Of a stretch of 35,770 nt of DNA, positions 1 through 8,375 are shown piece after piece. The DNA comes from Clostridiales bacterium. GTDB taxonomy: Bacteria; Bacillota; Clostridia; Lachnospirales; Lachnospiraceae. Every line of letters starts with the position of its first letter. Within the stretch, counting starts at the first letter, position 1. The notes under the pieces are model-generated. The model searched no databases. It was not told where the DNA came from and was given only the letters and a program-made list of their open reading frames with translations. The position numbers were made by a program, and so were the translations under genes. The stretch is from contig JAJPZY010000118.1 in NCBI GenBank assembly GCA_021204085.1, positions 54,553-90,322 of the forward strand. Reading direction: 5' to 3'.

Positions 1-159
1 CCCTGGCGGCATACGGACTGTTTTGCTATTTTTGGTGATTTGGTCCGTATATCCCCTGGCGGTATACGGACTGTTTTACTATTTTTGGTGATTTGGTCCG
101 TACATTCCCTGGCGATATACGGACTATTTTTCTATTTTTGACGATTTGGTCCGTATGAT
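1..159. repeat. Three tandem 53-bp repeats with inverted arms (array continues off the window edge)
   Basis: Units start at 1, 54 and 107, each opening with CCCTGGCG. Units 1 and 2 differ at only about four positions and unit 3 is more diverged. Each unit carries an inverted pair, ATACGGAC near its position 11 and GTCCGTAT near its position 43, so each could fold into a hairpin with a loop of about 24 bases. The whole unit repeats with no unique spacer, so this is not a CRISPR array. It lies downstream of the purL stop codon. Bases 160-236 hold a direct repeat CATGTAACA (174-182 and 202-210) and nothing else recognised. Confidence 0.85.
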
Positions 160-236
160 TTCCGAAAAGTACTCATGTAACAGGTGCGTGAACGGAAGTG
201 ACATGTAACATAAAAAGTTCAAATCAATCTTCAGAA

Positions 237-3200
237 TCATTCAAAATATGCCACGCCGGACTCGAAGATCTTCATATCCTGCTCGCCGTAGATATTGATT
301 GCGACGCTGTCGCCGCGGCGCTCGGAGTGTGCCATCTTGCCGAGCACACGGCCATCCGGGCTGGTGATACCTTCGATGGCCATATAGGAGCCGTTTACGT
401 TCCACTCTTCATCCATGGTCGGCATTCCGTTCTCATTTACATACTGCGTCGCGACCTGACCGTTGGCAAGCAGACGATCCAGCCACTCCTGCGGCGCCAC
501 AAACCGCCCCTCTCCGTGGGATGCCGGATTAGTATACACTTTTCCGAGCTCTGCCTTCGCAAGCCACGGGGATTTGTTCGTCACGACCTTCGTATAAACC
601 ATCTTTGAAATATGACGGCCAATCGTATTGTATGTCAATGTCGGGGAATCTGCAGTGCCTTCCTGGATCCGTCCATACGGAACCAGACCGAGCTTGATCA
701 GTGCCTGGAATCCGTTGCAGATGCCCAGTGCAAGGCCGTCCCGCTCATTCAGCAGCCGCTCCACAGCTTCTTTCATCTTTGCGTTGCGGAAAGCGGTCGC
801 AAAGAATTTTGCAGAACCCTCCGGCTCATCACCTGCGGAAAATCCGCCGGGGAACATGATAATCTGCGACTGATCAATCGCTTTCACAAAGACATCGACG
901 GAATCGCGGATGTCCTCTGCGGATAGGTTCCGGAATACCTTTGTGATCACATCCGCCCCTGCGCGTTCAAAGGCTTTTGCGGAATCATACTCGCAGTTGG
1001 TTCCCGGGAATACCGGGATAAAAACGGTCGGTCTGGCCACCTTATGTTTGCAGATATAAATCTCCTTTGTATCGTAAAGCTTTAACGGCAATTCATTCGT
1101 CTCCGGACTCGCCTTTGTCGGGAAGACCTTCTCAAGCGTACCTGTCCAGGCGTCCAGCGCCTCCGCAAGCGGAATGCTGACATCACCGTATTTGAAGACG
1201 GGCTCCGCAAGGACGGAACCGGCGATGGAAACATTCGCGCGAATTCCCGCTTCCTCCATGGCCGCCTTTACCGCATCCGTATCCTCCGGCGCCACTTCAG
1301 CAATCAGGTTGCCGAATCCGGGCGCAAACGCCTCCTCCGGCTTCATGCAGCCGCGGATGGAAACGCCCAGTTTATTTCCGAATGCCATACGGCTGACCGC
1401 CGCAACAAGTCCCGCGCCGTCTAATGCGTAAACTGCACGCAGTTTTTTCTCACGCATCAGGCTGCAGACCACATCATACATCTTCATCATCTGCGCGTAA
1501 TCCGGCAGATCATATTCATCCTTTTCAATTGTAAAGAGCATCAGCTTATCTCCGGCGCTTTTAAGCTCCGGCGTCACGATATCCTGCTCGGCCGCCACAT
1601 CCACTGCAAAGGAAACCAGCGTCGGCGGCACGTCAATCTCATTAAAACTTCCGGACATGGAATCCTTGCCGCCGATGGAAGGCAGGCCGAATCCCATCTG
1701 CGCGCTGTACGCGCCGAGAAGCGCCGCAAACGGCTGGCTCCAACGGGACGGTTCCTCACTCATCCTGCGGAAATACTCCTGGAAGCTGAAACGGATCTTG
1801 CGGTAATCGCCGCCTGCGGCGACAATCTTCGCCACAGATTCTACGACCGCATAAACCGCTCCGTGATAGGGACTCCAGCTTGAAAGATACGGGTCAAAGC
1901 CATAGCTCATCAGCGTCACCGCGTCACATTTCCCGGTCATCACCGGAACCTTCGCCGCCATCGCCTGCGTCTCGGTCAGCTGATACCGGCCTCCGTACGG
2001 CATGAAAACGCTGCCCGCGCCGATGGAGCCGTCAAACATCTCCACCAGTCCCTTCTGAGAGCAGACATTCAGATCCTTCAAGGTATCAAGCCATGCTGCA
2101 CGAATGTCGTTCTGCGCTAAATCCTCTGCCACGGCATGCACTGCCATCTTATTGAAATAATTATCCTCTTTTGCCGGGATATCTACCGCAATCTTTGTCT
2201 CCTGATGCGCGCCGTTTGTATCCAGAAAAGCCCGGGACAGATTGACGATTTCTTTTCCTCTCCAGGATAAAACCAGACGCGGCTCCTCGGTAACGACCGC
2301 TACCGGAACTGCCTCCAGATTCTCCTCCGCTGCATAAGCCAGGAACTGATCCACGTTTTCCGGTGCGATCACAACAGCCATCCGCTCCTGGGACTCGGAA
2401 ATCGCAAGCTCCGTTCCGTCCAAACCGGCATATTTCTTCGGAACCTTATCCAGATCTACCCGCAGGCCGTCTGCCAGTTCACCGATTGCAACGGACACTC
2501 CGCCTGCACCGAAATCATTACATTTTTTAATAATATAAGAAACCTCTTCCCTCCGGAACAGACGCTGAATCTTGCGCTCTGTCGGCGGATTTCCCTTCTG
2601 AACCTCCGCGCCGCAGGTGTCAATGGAGGCAGTATTATGCGCCTTGGAAGAACCTGTCGCGCCGCCGCAGCCGTCGCGTCCGGTGCGTCCGCCCAGAAGA
2701 ATAATGATGTCGCCCGGATCGGATGTCAGTCTCTGCACCGCACGGCGGGGCGCTGCACCCAGAACCGCGCCGATTTCCATGCGCTTCGCCACATAGTTCG
2801 GATGATAAATCTCCTTTACAAGACCGGTAGCCAGGCCGATCTGGTTGCCGTAGGAACTATAGCCTGCAGCTGCGGAACGGACAATCTTTTTCTGCGGAAG
2901 TTTACCGGTAAGCGTCTCCTTCACAGAGATGGTCGGATCGGCCGCGCCGGTCACACGCATCGCCTGATATACATAAGTACGGCCGGAAAGCGGATCGCGG
3001 ATCGCTCCGCCCAGACAGGTCGCCGCACCGCCGAAAGGCTCAATCTCAGTCGGATGGTTGTGTGTCTCGTTTTTAAAGTTGATCAGCCACTCTTCCTCTT
3101 TTCCGTCAACGGTAAGCGAAACTACAATAGAGCAGGCGTTAATCTCATCGGACTCCTCCTGGTCCTGAAGTTTGCCGTCTTTTTTCAGCTTTTTCATCGC

Positions 3201-4040
3201 CATCAGGGCAAGATCCATCAGGCAGACAAACTTCTCCGGACGGTCTTTATACAGCTCATCGAAATTGTCCAGATACTGCTCATAGGCCTTCTGTATGGGC
3301 TCAAGATAATATCCGTCGCCAAACTGAACATCTTTCAGCTCAGTAGAGAATGTCGTATGACGGCAGTGATCTGACCAGTAGGTATCCAGCACGCGAATCT
3401 CTGTCATCGACGGATCCCTGTGTTCCTCGCCGGCAAAATACTTCTGTATATGAAGAAAATCCTGAAATGTCATAGCCAGGCCAAGGGAATCATACAACGC
3501 TTTTAAAGGCTCCTCATCCATCGCGGAAAACCCTTTAAAAATAACGACATCATCCGGCTCCGGGAAATCCTGAACCAGCGTCTCGGGCTTTTCAAGCCCG
3601 GTCTCTCTCGAATCCACCGGGTTGATGCAGTGGCGGCGGATGGCGGCAAGCTCCTCCTCTGAGATCTCACCCTCGATCACATAAGTAGTAGCGCTGCGGA
3701 TGATCGGCTCCTCATCCTCATTTAAAAGTTTCACGCATTGCTCCGCCGAATCGGCTCTCTGGTCGAACTGTCCCGGCAGATACTCCACGCTGAAGGTCTT
3801 CGCACCATTTAAATCAAAGGTTTCCTCGTAGACATCATCCACCGGCGGCTCTGAGAAGACACTCACCAGCGCCTCCTGATAGGTCTCCTCGGAAATATTC
3901 TCCACATCATAACGAATCAGCTCTCGCACCTTCGTCACTCCTGAGATCCCGAGATAGCTCTTAATCTCCGACTCCAGTTCACGCGCCTTTACGGCGTAAG
4001 CATCCTTTTTCTCAACATAAACTCTGCGTACACTGCTCAT
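237..4040 (-). CDS. purL: Phosphoribosylformylglycinamidine synthase, single-chain PurL
   Basis: Catalyses the ATP- and glutamine-dependent conversion of FGAR to FGAM in de novo purine synthesis. At 1267 residues it is the long single-chain type, combining PurS-like, synthetase and glutaminase parts. The C-terminal class I glutamine amidotransferase part shows the nucleophile motif GICNGFQ (Cys near residue 1108) and the HGEG motif (His near 1175). The synthetase part shows NETHNHPTEIEPFGGAATC and FGAGGVSVAIGE. The start chosen is the ATG at 4040, preceded by GGAGG seven bases upstream; an in-frame ATG 15 bases further upstream (4055) has no better site. The ATG overlaps the TGA of the upstream HEPN gene (ATGA, 4037-4040), so translation is probably coupled. 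No purine riboswitch is visible. No other pur gene lies in the window. Confidence 0.96.
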   Translation of the reverse strand: MSSVRRVYVEKKDAYAVKARELESEIKSYLGISGVTKVRELIRYDVENISEETYQEALVSVFSEPPVDDVYEETFDLNGAKTFSVEYLPGQFDQRADSAEQCVKLLNEDEEPIIRSATTYVIEGEISEEELAAIRRHCINPVDSRETGLEKPETLVQDFPEPDDVVIFKGFSAMDEEPLKALYDSLGLAMTFQDFLHIQKYFAGEEHRDPSMTEIRVLDTYWSDHCRHTTFSTELKDVQFGDGYYLEPIQKAYEQYLDNFDELYKDRPEKFVCLMDLALMAMKKLKKDGKLQDQEESDEINACSIVVSLTVDGKEEEWLINFKNETHNHPTEIEPFGGAATCLGGAIRDPLSGRTYVYQAMRVTGAADPTISVKETLTGKLPQKKIVRSAAAGYSSYGNQIGLATGLVKEIYHPNYVAKRMEIGAVLGAAPRRAVQRLTSDPGDIIILLGGRTGRDGCGGATGSSKAHNTASIDTCGAEVQKGNPPTERKIQRLFRREEVSYIIKKCNDFGAGGVSVAIGELADGLRVDLDKVPKKYAGLDGTELAISESQERMAVVIAPENVDQFLAYAAEENLEAVPVAVVTEEPRLVLSWRGKEIVNLSRAFLDTNGAHQETKIAVDIPAKEDNYFNKMAVHAVAEDLAQNDIRAAWLDTLKDLNVCSQKGLVEMFDGSIGAGSVFMPYGGRYQLTETQAMAAKVPVMTGKCDAVTLMSYGFDPYLSSWSPYHGAVYAVVESVAKIVAAGGDYRKIRFSFQEYFRRMSEEPSRWSQPFAALLGAYSAQMGFGLPSIGGKDSMSGSFNEIDVPPTLVSFAVDVAAEQDIVTPELKSAGDKLMLFTIEKDEYDLPDYAQMMKMYDVVCSLMREKKLRAVYALDGAGLVAAVSRMAFGNKLGVSIRGCMKPEEAFAPGFGNLIAEVAPEDTDAVKAAMEEAGIRANVSIAGSVLAEPVFKYGDVSIPLAEALDAWTGTLEKVFPTKASPETNELPLKLYDTKEIYICKHKVARPTVFIPVFPGTNCEYDSAKAFERAGADVITKVFRNLSAEDIRDSVDVFVKAIDQSQIIMFPGGFSAGDEPEGSAKFFATAFRNAKMKEAVERLLNERDGLALGICNGFQALIKLGLVPYGRIQEGTADSPTLTYNTIGRHISKMVYTKVVTNKSPWLAKAELGKVYTNPASHGEGRFVAPQEWLDRLLANGQVATQYVNENGMPTMDEEWNVNGSYMAIEGITSPDGRVLGKMAHSERRGDSVAINIYGEQDMKIFESGVAYFE

Positions 4041-4444
4041 TTCATTTCCTCCCATCTGGCTGTTAAATATGGCTCTATTACTTCTAACACATACTCTGCT
4101 TTTTTCAACTGTTCTTTCGCCATATCAATCGAAATAATAAAAAAATCCTGATAATCCGCCTTGTCCCGCAAACGAAAACATTGATCCAAAACTTTTGACA
4201 AAGATTTTTCAAATATACCTTCCTTGATATAAACCCTATTAAAATAAGAGATCACTCCTGAGTGCTTGCTGGAATCAAATTGATCCAACGCTGTCACTGA
4301 ACGTAAAGCATGAAAAATAGCATAATAGGGTCTGTTTACAGAAGCCTTGAAAAAACCGGCTGACAATAATTCTTTTGCAGCAGTAATATCCTCTTTTGCG
4401 CGAGAAAACCGATATTCTGACAAATCTTTTATGCTGCCTTCCAT
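4037..4444 (-). CDS. hepT: HEPN-domain protein, HepT-like toxin
   Basis: A 135-residue, mainly helical protein with the HEPN signature NRPYYAIFHALRS: Arg38, six residues, His45 (RX6H), the presumed RNase centre. In MNT-HEPN modules such proteins act as RNA-cleaving toxins that the partner nucleotidyltransferase inactivates by adding AMP to a tyrosine near the active site. The gene overlaps the upstream nucleotidyltransferase gene by 16 bases and the downstream purL by 4 bases. The ATG at 4444 has AAGG nine bases upstream. Base composition is strikingly A+T-rich: 4501-4560 in the partner gene is about 28% G+C, against about 62% in a sample of purL (1261-1320). That suggests lateral acquisition. 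Toxic activity is inferred from the family; a Pro follows the catalytic Arg where Ala is common. Confidence 0.85.
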   Translation of the reverse strand: MEGSIKDLSEYRFSRAKEDITAAKELLSAGFFKASVNRPYYAIFHALRSVTALDQFDSSKHSGVISYFNRVYIKEGIFEKSLSKVLDQCFRLRDKADYQDFFIISIDMAKEQLKKAEYVLEVIEPYLTARWEEMK

Positions 4445-4755
4445 AATATAATCCCTTCTTTCTTTATATTTTTATAAAAAGGAATTATGTTTTCCCACTT
4501 ACGAAACATATCATAATCAATATCAATCGCAGAAAACACTTTATCATAGGCTAAATTCATGTCTACAATGAAATCAGAGAGAGCATCTTCTGTTTGCGAA
4601 TTCAAGTTTTCCCTTATAATAATTGCAATGTCCACATCTGACTCATCTGTTTGTGTTCCTCTCGCTACAGAACCATACAATATAATCCGCTCTACCGATG
4701 ATTTCATTATTCTTAAAATGCCTTCAACCAATTCATCCAAAATACCCTGAGTCAT
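4429..4755 (-). CDS. mntA: MNT-type nucleotidyltransferase, MntA-like antitoxin
   Basis: A 108-residue minimal nucleotidyltransferase of the DNA polymerase beta fold. Residues 28-42 read GSVARGTQTDESDVD, the GSX10DXD motif of MntA antitoxins. Asp40 and Asp42 are the expected metal ligands, with a likely third acidic residue in the IDIDYD stretch. In characterised MntA/HepT pairs this enzyme uses ATP to AMPylate the HEPN toxin. It is first in the transcript, overlapping hepT by 16 bases, as expected for such pairs. The ATG at 4755 follows AAAGGAG. A sigma-A-type promoter is present just upstream (4786-4814). The A+T-rich composition matches hepT, so the two genes look like one acquired unit. 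Confidence 0.87.
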   Translation of the reverse strand: MTQGILDELVEGILRIMKSSVERIILYGSVARGTQTDESDVDIAIIIRENLNSQTEDALSDFIVDMNLAYDKVFSAIDIDYDMFRKWENIIPFYKNIKKEGIILWKAA

Positions 4756-4785
4756 ACCTCTAACTCCTTTTTTAAACTGATAATC

Positions 4786-4814
4786 ATTCTAGCATGACGA
4801 CATTCTTAATTCAA
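4786..4814 (-). promoter_or_regulatory. Predicted promoter for mntA-hepT-purL
   Basis: On the minus strand, TTGAAT (plus 4809-4814), a 17-base spacer and TAGAAT (plus 4786-4791), close to the sigma-A consensus with ideal spacing. It lies 31 bases upstream of the mntA ATG, in the short gap after the helicase gene. Confidence 0.65.
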
Positions 4815-4825
4815 TATTTTTCACT

Positions 4826-7330
4826 TCAAAAAACAGATTTCCAGAATTCTTCCAACAGCCCCGGCAGCGTCTCCAGACGGCAGACACGGCAGTCCTCCCA
4901 CTCCCGCGGAAACAATGCCCGGTAGTCGCGCCGCAAAAACCGCTCATCCAATAAGCCAATCACCCCTTGATCCGTCGCGGTGCGAATCACGCGCCCGGCC
5001 GCCTGCATCACCTTGTTCATGCCGGGATACTGGTAGGCGTACTCAAAACCCCGCCGCTCGAATTCCGATTCAATCCTGTTTTGCGGATTATCTTTTGACA
5101 GATTATTTTCCCGCCGTTCTTTCTCCCTCCGGTCAGACAATGCAGTCGATACTTCCCTGGCCTGTGCCAGCTCCCCATTATAATAAGACTTCAGAATCTC
5201 CCGCTGCGTACAGATCTGCGGCAGACCGGTGCCCACCACCAGCACGCCGATCAGCTGTTCATGCTTTAAATCAATTCCCTCGGAAAAAATCCCGCCCAGC
5301 ACACAGAAAGCCACCATGGAGACTGCCCGCTCTTTTGAAAACTCTTCAATAAATGCCTCCCGCTCCGCTTCTCTCATATTTGAGCTTTGCTTTACGCAAT
5401 CCATCCCGGTATCCATCGCCGCGAACTGCTCACAGACATTTTCCATAAACTGATAAGACGGAAAAAAGGCGATATAATTTCCGCATTTTGCTTCTGCAGT
5501 CACCCGGATATACTCTGCAATCCGCTGAAATTCCGTCAGATTCCGCCGCGTATACAGGCTGCTGACATCATTCGCTGCAAACAAAAGCCGCTGGCTGCTC
5601 TGAAAGGTTGAATCCGCATAAACCGCGTAATTATCCGTGCGCGCACTGAGCAAACTTTTATAATAATTCACCGGCAGCAGCGTCGCAGAAAAGAAAATCG
5701 CACTTTTTCCCCGGTCCAGGCAATTCTGAAGATTTCCCGCCGGATTCACACAGGACAGATGAAGGCGAAACTGATTTTCCCCGTCAAAATCCGTATAGAT
5801 CACATATTTCTCATCTGCCAGCTCATACATGGCCATAAAATGACGCACGGAAAAATAAAACTCTGTAACCTCTTTTCTCTCCGGGAACTCCGCCCGTCGA
5901 CGCATAAACTCATCCATCAGAGACATGAGACGCATCAGAGAAAAAGCAAAACTTTCCACGCTGGTGTATACGGTATACTTTTCACATTCCCGCTTCCAGT
6001 CCAGCATCTGCCGGTTGCACCGCTCCAAAGCAGAAGCAATCTTTTTATTATATTTCCGAAACACGCGCTTCATCTTCAGGAAATCCTCTTTCACCAGACA
6101 GGCGCTGTACATCTCCCGTCCGCGCTCCACCAGATTGTGTGCCTCGTCAATAAGAAAAATGTAATCCCCCTTCTCTCCCTCCGCAAAAAAACGCCGCAGA
6201 TAAACATTAGGATCAAACACATAGTTGTAATCACAGATAATCACATCCGACCACAGAGACAGATCCAGCGCCATCTCAAACGGGCACACCTGATATTTTT
6301 CCGCATGTGCCAGAAGCATATCCCTCGTATAGTCATCCGCCGTCGTCATCAGCTCAAAAACCGCCTCATTCACCCGGTCATAATGTCCCTTCGCATACGG
6401 ACAGTTTACGGGGTTGCAATCCGTCTCCTCACAGGGACACAGCTTTTCCTTCGCTGTAATCGTCAGTACCTTGCACCGGCAGCCATTCTTTTTCAGGAGA
6501 TCAAACGCATCCTTTGCAACCGTCCGCGTGATCGTCTTTGCCGTGAGATAAAAAATCCGGTCCGCCAGTCCCTCCCCGACCGCCTTCACCGCAGGATACA
6601 CCGTGGCAATCGTCTTGCCCGTACCGGTAGGCGCCTGCAAAAACAGATTCTTTTGCCGCGCAATCGTGCGATAGACATCCCCAATCAGCTTTTTCTGTCC
6701 CTCCCGAAAAGGAAACGGAAATTCCAGCACTTGAATCGAATCCCGCCGGATCAGGTTCCACTCATACTGGTGATCCGTCCACTTCCGGTAGGATTCAATC
6801 ACCCCGTCAAACCAGGCGCTTATCTCAGGGAATGAATACTGTTCCTCAAACCGCTGAACTTCCTCCGTATCAAGGTCACAGTAGGTAATCTGCACGCCGA
6901 TCCGCTCAAGCCCGTGCTGTAGTGCAAAAATATAGGCATAGCACTTTGCCTGCGCCAGATGCACCGGATACGGCTCCGTAAAACGGGTTACGTCCGTATA
7001 CATACACTTAATCTCATCGATGCAGAAAATATTATTTTTTCGGAAAATCCCGTCTGCCCTCCCCTCCAGAGAAAGCAGATAGTGTCCCATGATCAGTTCA
7101 TGGCGAAGGGTTACCTCCGCCCGGTACTCTGAATCCATGCGGCTCTGAATCTTTCGATGCATCCGGCTTCCCTCCTGCATGGCCTCCTGACGCATACCGC
7201 TCCCGACACGGTTGTCGATGTCGCCGGAGCGGAACACAAACTCTACAAGATTGCGAACCGAGAGACGGATTTTTTCCTGTTCAATTATTTCCGCACTCTG
7301 CTGTGTATCATTTATGCCGATCTGCTCCAT
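4826..7330 (-). CDS. XPD/Rad3-type Fe-S DNA helicase with N-terminal RecB/Cas4-like nuclease domain
   Basis: A superfamily 2 DNA helicase of the DinG/XPD group with an added N-terminal nuclease domain (numbering from the TTG at 7336). Residues 55-110 show the PD-(D/E)XK pattern: GSRMH, then GRAD (Asp95) and DEIK (Glu108, Lys110). The helicase part has Walker A APTGTGKT (235-242), a cysteine cluster suited to a 4Fe-4S centre (Cys300/302, 307, 312, 351), the DEAH box (397-400) and a C-terminal QAAGRVIR motif VI. It probably unwinds, and may cut, DNA during repair. The start is uncertain: the ATG at 7330 has AAAGG six bases upstream, and the TTG at 7336 has GAGGAG eight bases upstream. It follows the radical SAM gene by only 16-22 bases, so they are probably co-transcribed. 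The nuclease motifs look intact. Confidence 0.88.
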   Translation of the reverse strand: MEQIGINDTQQSAEIIEQEKIRLSVRNLVEFVFRSGDIDNRVGSGMRQEAMQEGSRMHRKIQSRMDSEYRAEVTLRHELIMGHYLLSLEGRADGIFRKNNIFCIDEIKCMYTDVTRFTEPYPVHLAQAKCYAYIFALQHGLERIGVQITYCDLDTEEVQRFEEQYSFPEISAWFDGVIESYRKWTDHQYEWNLIRRDSIQVLEFPFPFREGQKKLIGDVYRTIARQKNLFLQAPTGTGKTIATVYPAVKAVGEGLADRIFYLTAKTITRTVAKDAFDLLKKNGCRCKVLTITAKEKLCPCEETDCNPVNCPYAKGHYDRVNEAVFELMTTADDYTRDMLLAHAEKYQVCPFEMALDLSLWSDVIICDYNYVFDPNVYLRRFFAEGEKGDYIFLIDEAHNLVERGREMYSACLVKEDFLKMKRVFRKYNKKIASALERCNRQMLDWKRECEKYTVYTSVESFAFSLMRLMSLMDEFMRRRAEFPERKEVTEFYFSVRHFMAMYELADEKYVIYTDFDGENQFRLHLSCVNPAGNLQNCLDRGKSAIFFSATLLPVNYYKSLLSARTDNYAVYADSTFQSSQRLLFAANDVSSLYTRRNLTEFQRIAEYIRVTAEAKCGNYIAFFPSYQFMENVCEQFAAMDTGMDCVKQSSNMREAEREAFIEEFSKERAVSMVAFCVLGGIFSEGIDLKHEQLIGVLVVGTGLPQICTQREILKSYYNGELAQAREVSTALSDRREKERRENNLSKDNPQNRIESEFERRGFEYAYQYPGMNKVMQAAGRVIRTATDQGVIGLLDERFLRRDYRALFPREWEDCRVCRLETLPGLLEEFWKSVF

Positions 7331-7352
7331 ATGCAACCTTTTGACTCCTCAC

Positions 7353-8273
7353 TTACACTCCCGTAATATCAAATTCCGGAATAAAGCTTTCCAGCGCCGT
7401 TTCCCCTTCCTGAATAAACCCCTGCTCTACGCCGATTTCAATAGCATAATCCACAACCTCATCATATTCCTCCGGCGTAACTTTTCTGTCCAGCTCCGGA
7501 TATTTTTCCGGATCGGCCATCGGTGTATACTGATTCAGAATACTGATATAAATTTTTTCTCCATAACGTTCATGAAGATAACGAATCACATTTTTGGAAG
7601 CGACAATTTGCCCCGGAAGCACGAGATGCCGAACGATTACCCCCTTTTTCATAATCGCGGAAACAAACTCCGATTCTCCCGCCTGTCTCACCATCTCATC
7701 CAACGCTGCCTTTGCCACTTGCGGATAATCTGCCGCCGCGGAATATTTCTTCGCCAACGCCTCATCTGTATATTTCAGATCCGGCAGCCAGATATCGACC
7801 AGTCCCTCCAGCAGGCGCAGGGTTTCCACCAGCTCATAACTGCTGCTGTTATATACAACGGGAATAGAAAGCCTCTGCCTTTTCGCCAGATCCAGCGCTG
7901 CCGCAACCTGCGGAACAAAATGCCCGGCGGTGACCAGATTGATATTATTCGCTCCCTTTTCCTGCAATTCCAGAAAAATCTCCGCCAGACGCCCAATGCC
8001 GATTTCTTTCTCGACCGTACCGTCTGAAATCTTCCGGTTCTGGCAGTAAACACAACCCAGACTGCATCCGGTAAAAAATACAGCTCCCGACCCGGCATCC
8101 CCGGAAATACAGGGTTCCTCCCACATATGCAAAGCGGCCCGGGCTGCCCGGATGCGGGCGTCCTGGCCGCAGTAACCTCTCTCTCCATGAAAGCGGTCAG
8201 CATGACAATCCCTCGGACACAGCCGACAATCGGCCATAAAACTATCAATCCATTCTTCTGTATACGGTTTCAT
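7353..8273 (-). CDS. Radical SAM protein, PflX-like (COG1313 type)
   Basis: A 306-residue radical SAM protein resembling pyruvate formate-lyase activating enzymes. Cys70, Cys74 and Cys77 form the CX3CX2C motif (GCSLGCVYCQN) that binds the SAM-linked 4Fe-4S cluster. An N-terminal cysteine set (Cys16, 19, 23, 35: CRLCPRDC then YCG) is characteristic of the PflX branch. No pyruvate formate-lyase or other glycyl radical enzyme lies beside it, so its partner is unknown and it should not be called PflA. The ATG at 8273 follows AGGGGAG. It is the likely first gene of a two-gene unit with the nuclease-helicase; no functional link between the two is obvious. Confidence 0.85.
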   Translation of the reverse strand: MKPYTEEWIDSFMADCRLCPRDCHADRFHGERGYCGQDARIRAARAALHMWEEPCISGDAGSGAVFFTGCSLGCVYCQNRKISDGTVEKEIGIGRLAEIFLELQEKGANNINLVTAGHFVPQVAAALDLAKRQRLSIPVVYNSSSYELVETLRLLEGLVDIWLPDLKYTDEALAKKYSAAADYPQVAKAALDEMVRQAGESEFVSAIMKKGVIVRHLVLPGQIVASKNVIRYLHERYGEKIYISILNQYTPMADPEKYPELDRKVTPEEYDEVVDYAIEIGVEQGFIQEGETALESFIPEFDITGV

Positions 8274-8375
8274 CTCGGACCATCTCCCCTTTCATGATTC
8301 TCTTCATAACAATGGCACAGGAAGAGGCGAATATCGTTAACATACCATTCAGGCAACTTTGTAGGGGTGCTTCCG

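Noticed and set aside
1-159. CRISPR array at the window start
   Set aside because: The entire 53-bp unit repeats, including the middle; there are no unique spacers and no cas genes.
2637-3374. 245-codon plus-strand frame opposite purL (also 5759-6835 opposite the helicase and 18126-19019 opposite malQ)
   Set aside because: These are antisense shadows of well-supported genes, with arginine/histidine-rich sequences and no start signals or family features.
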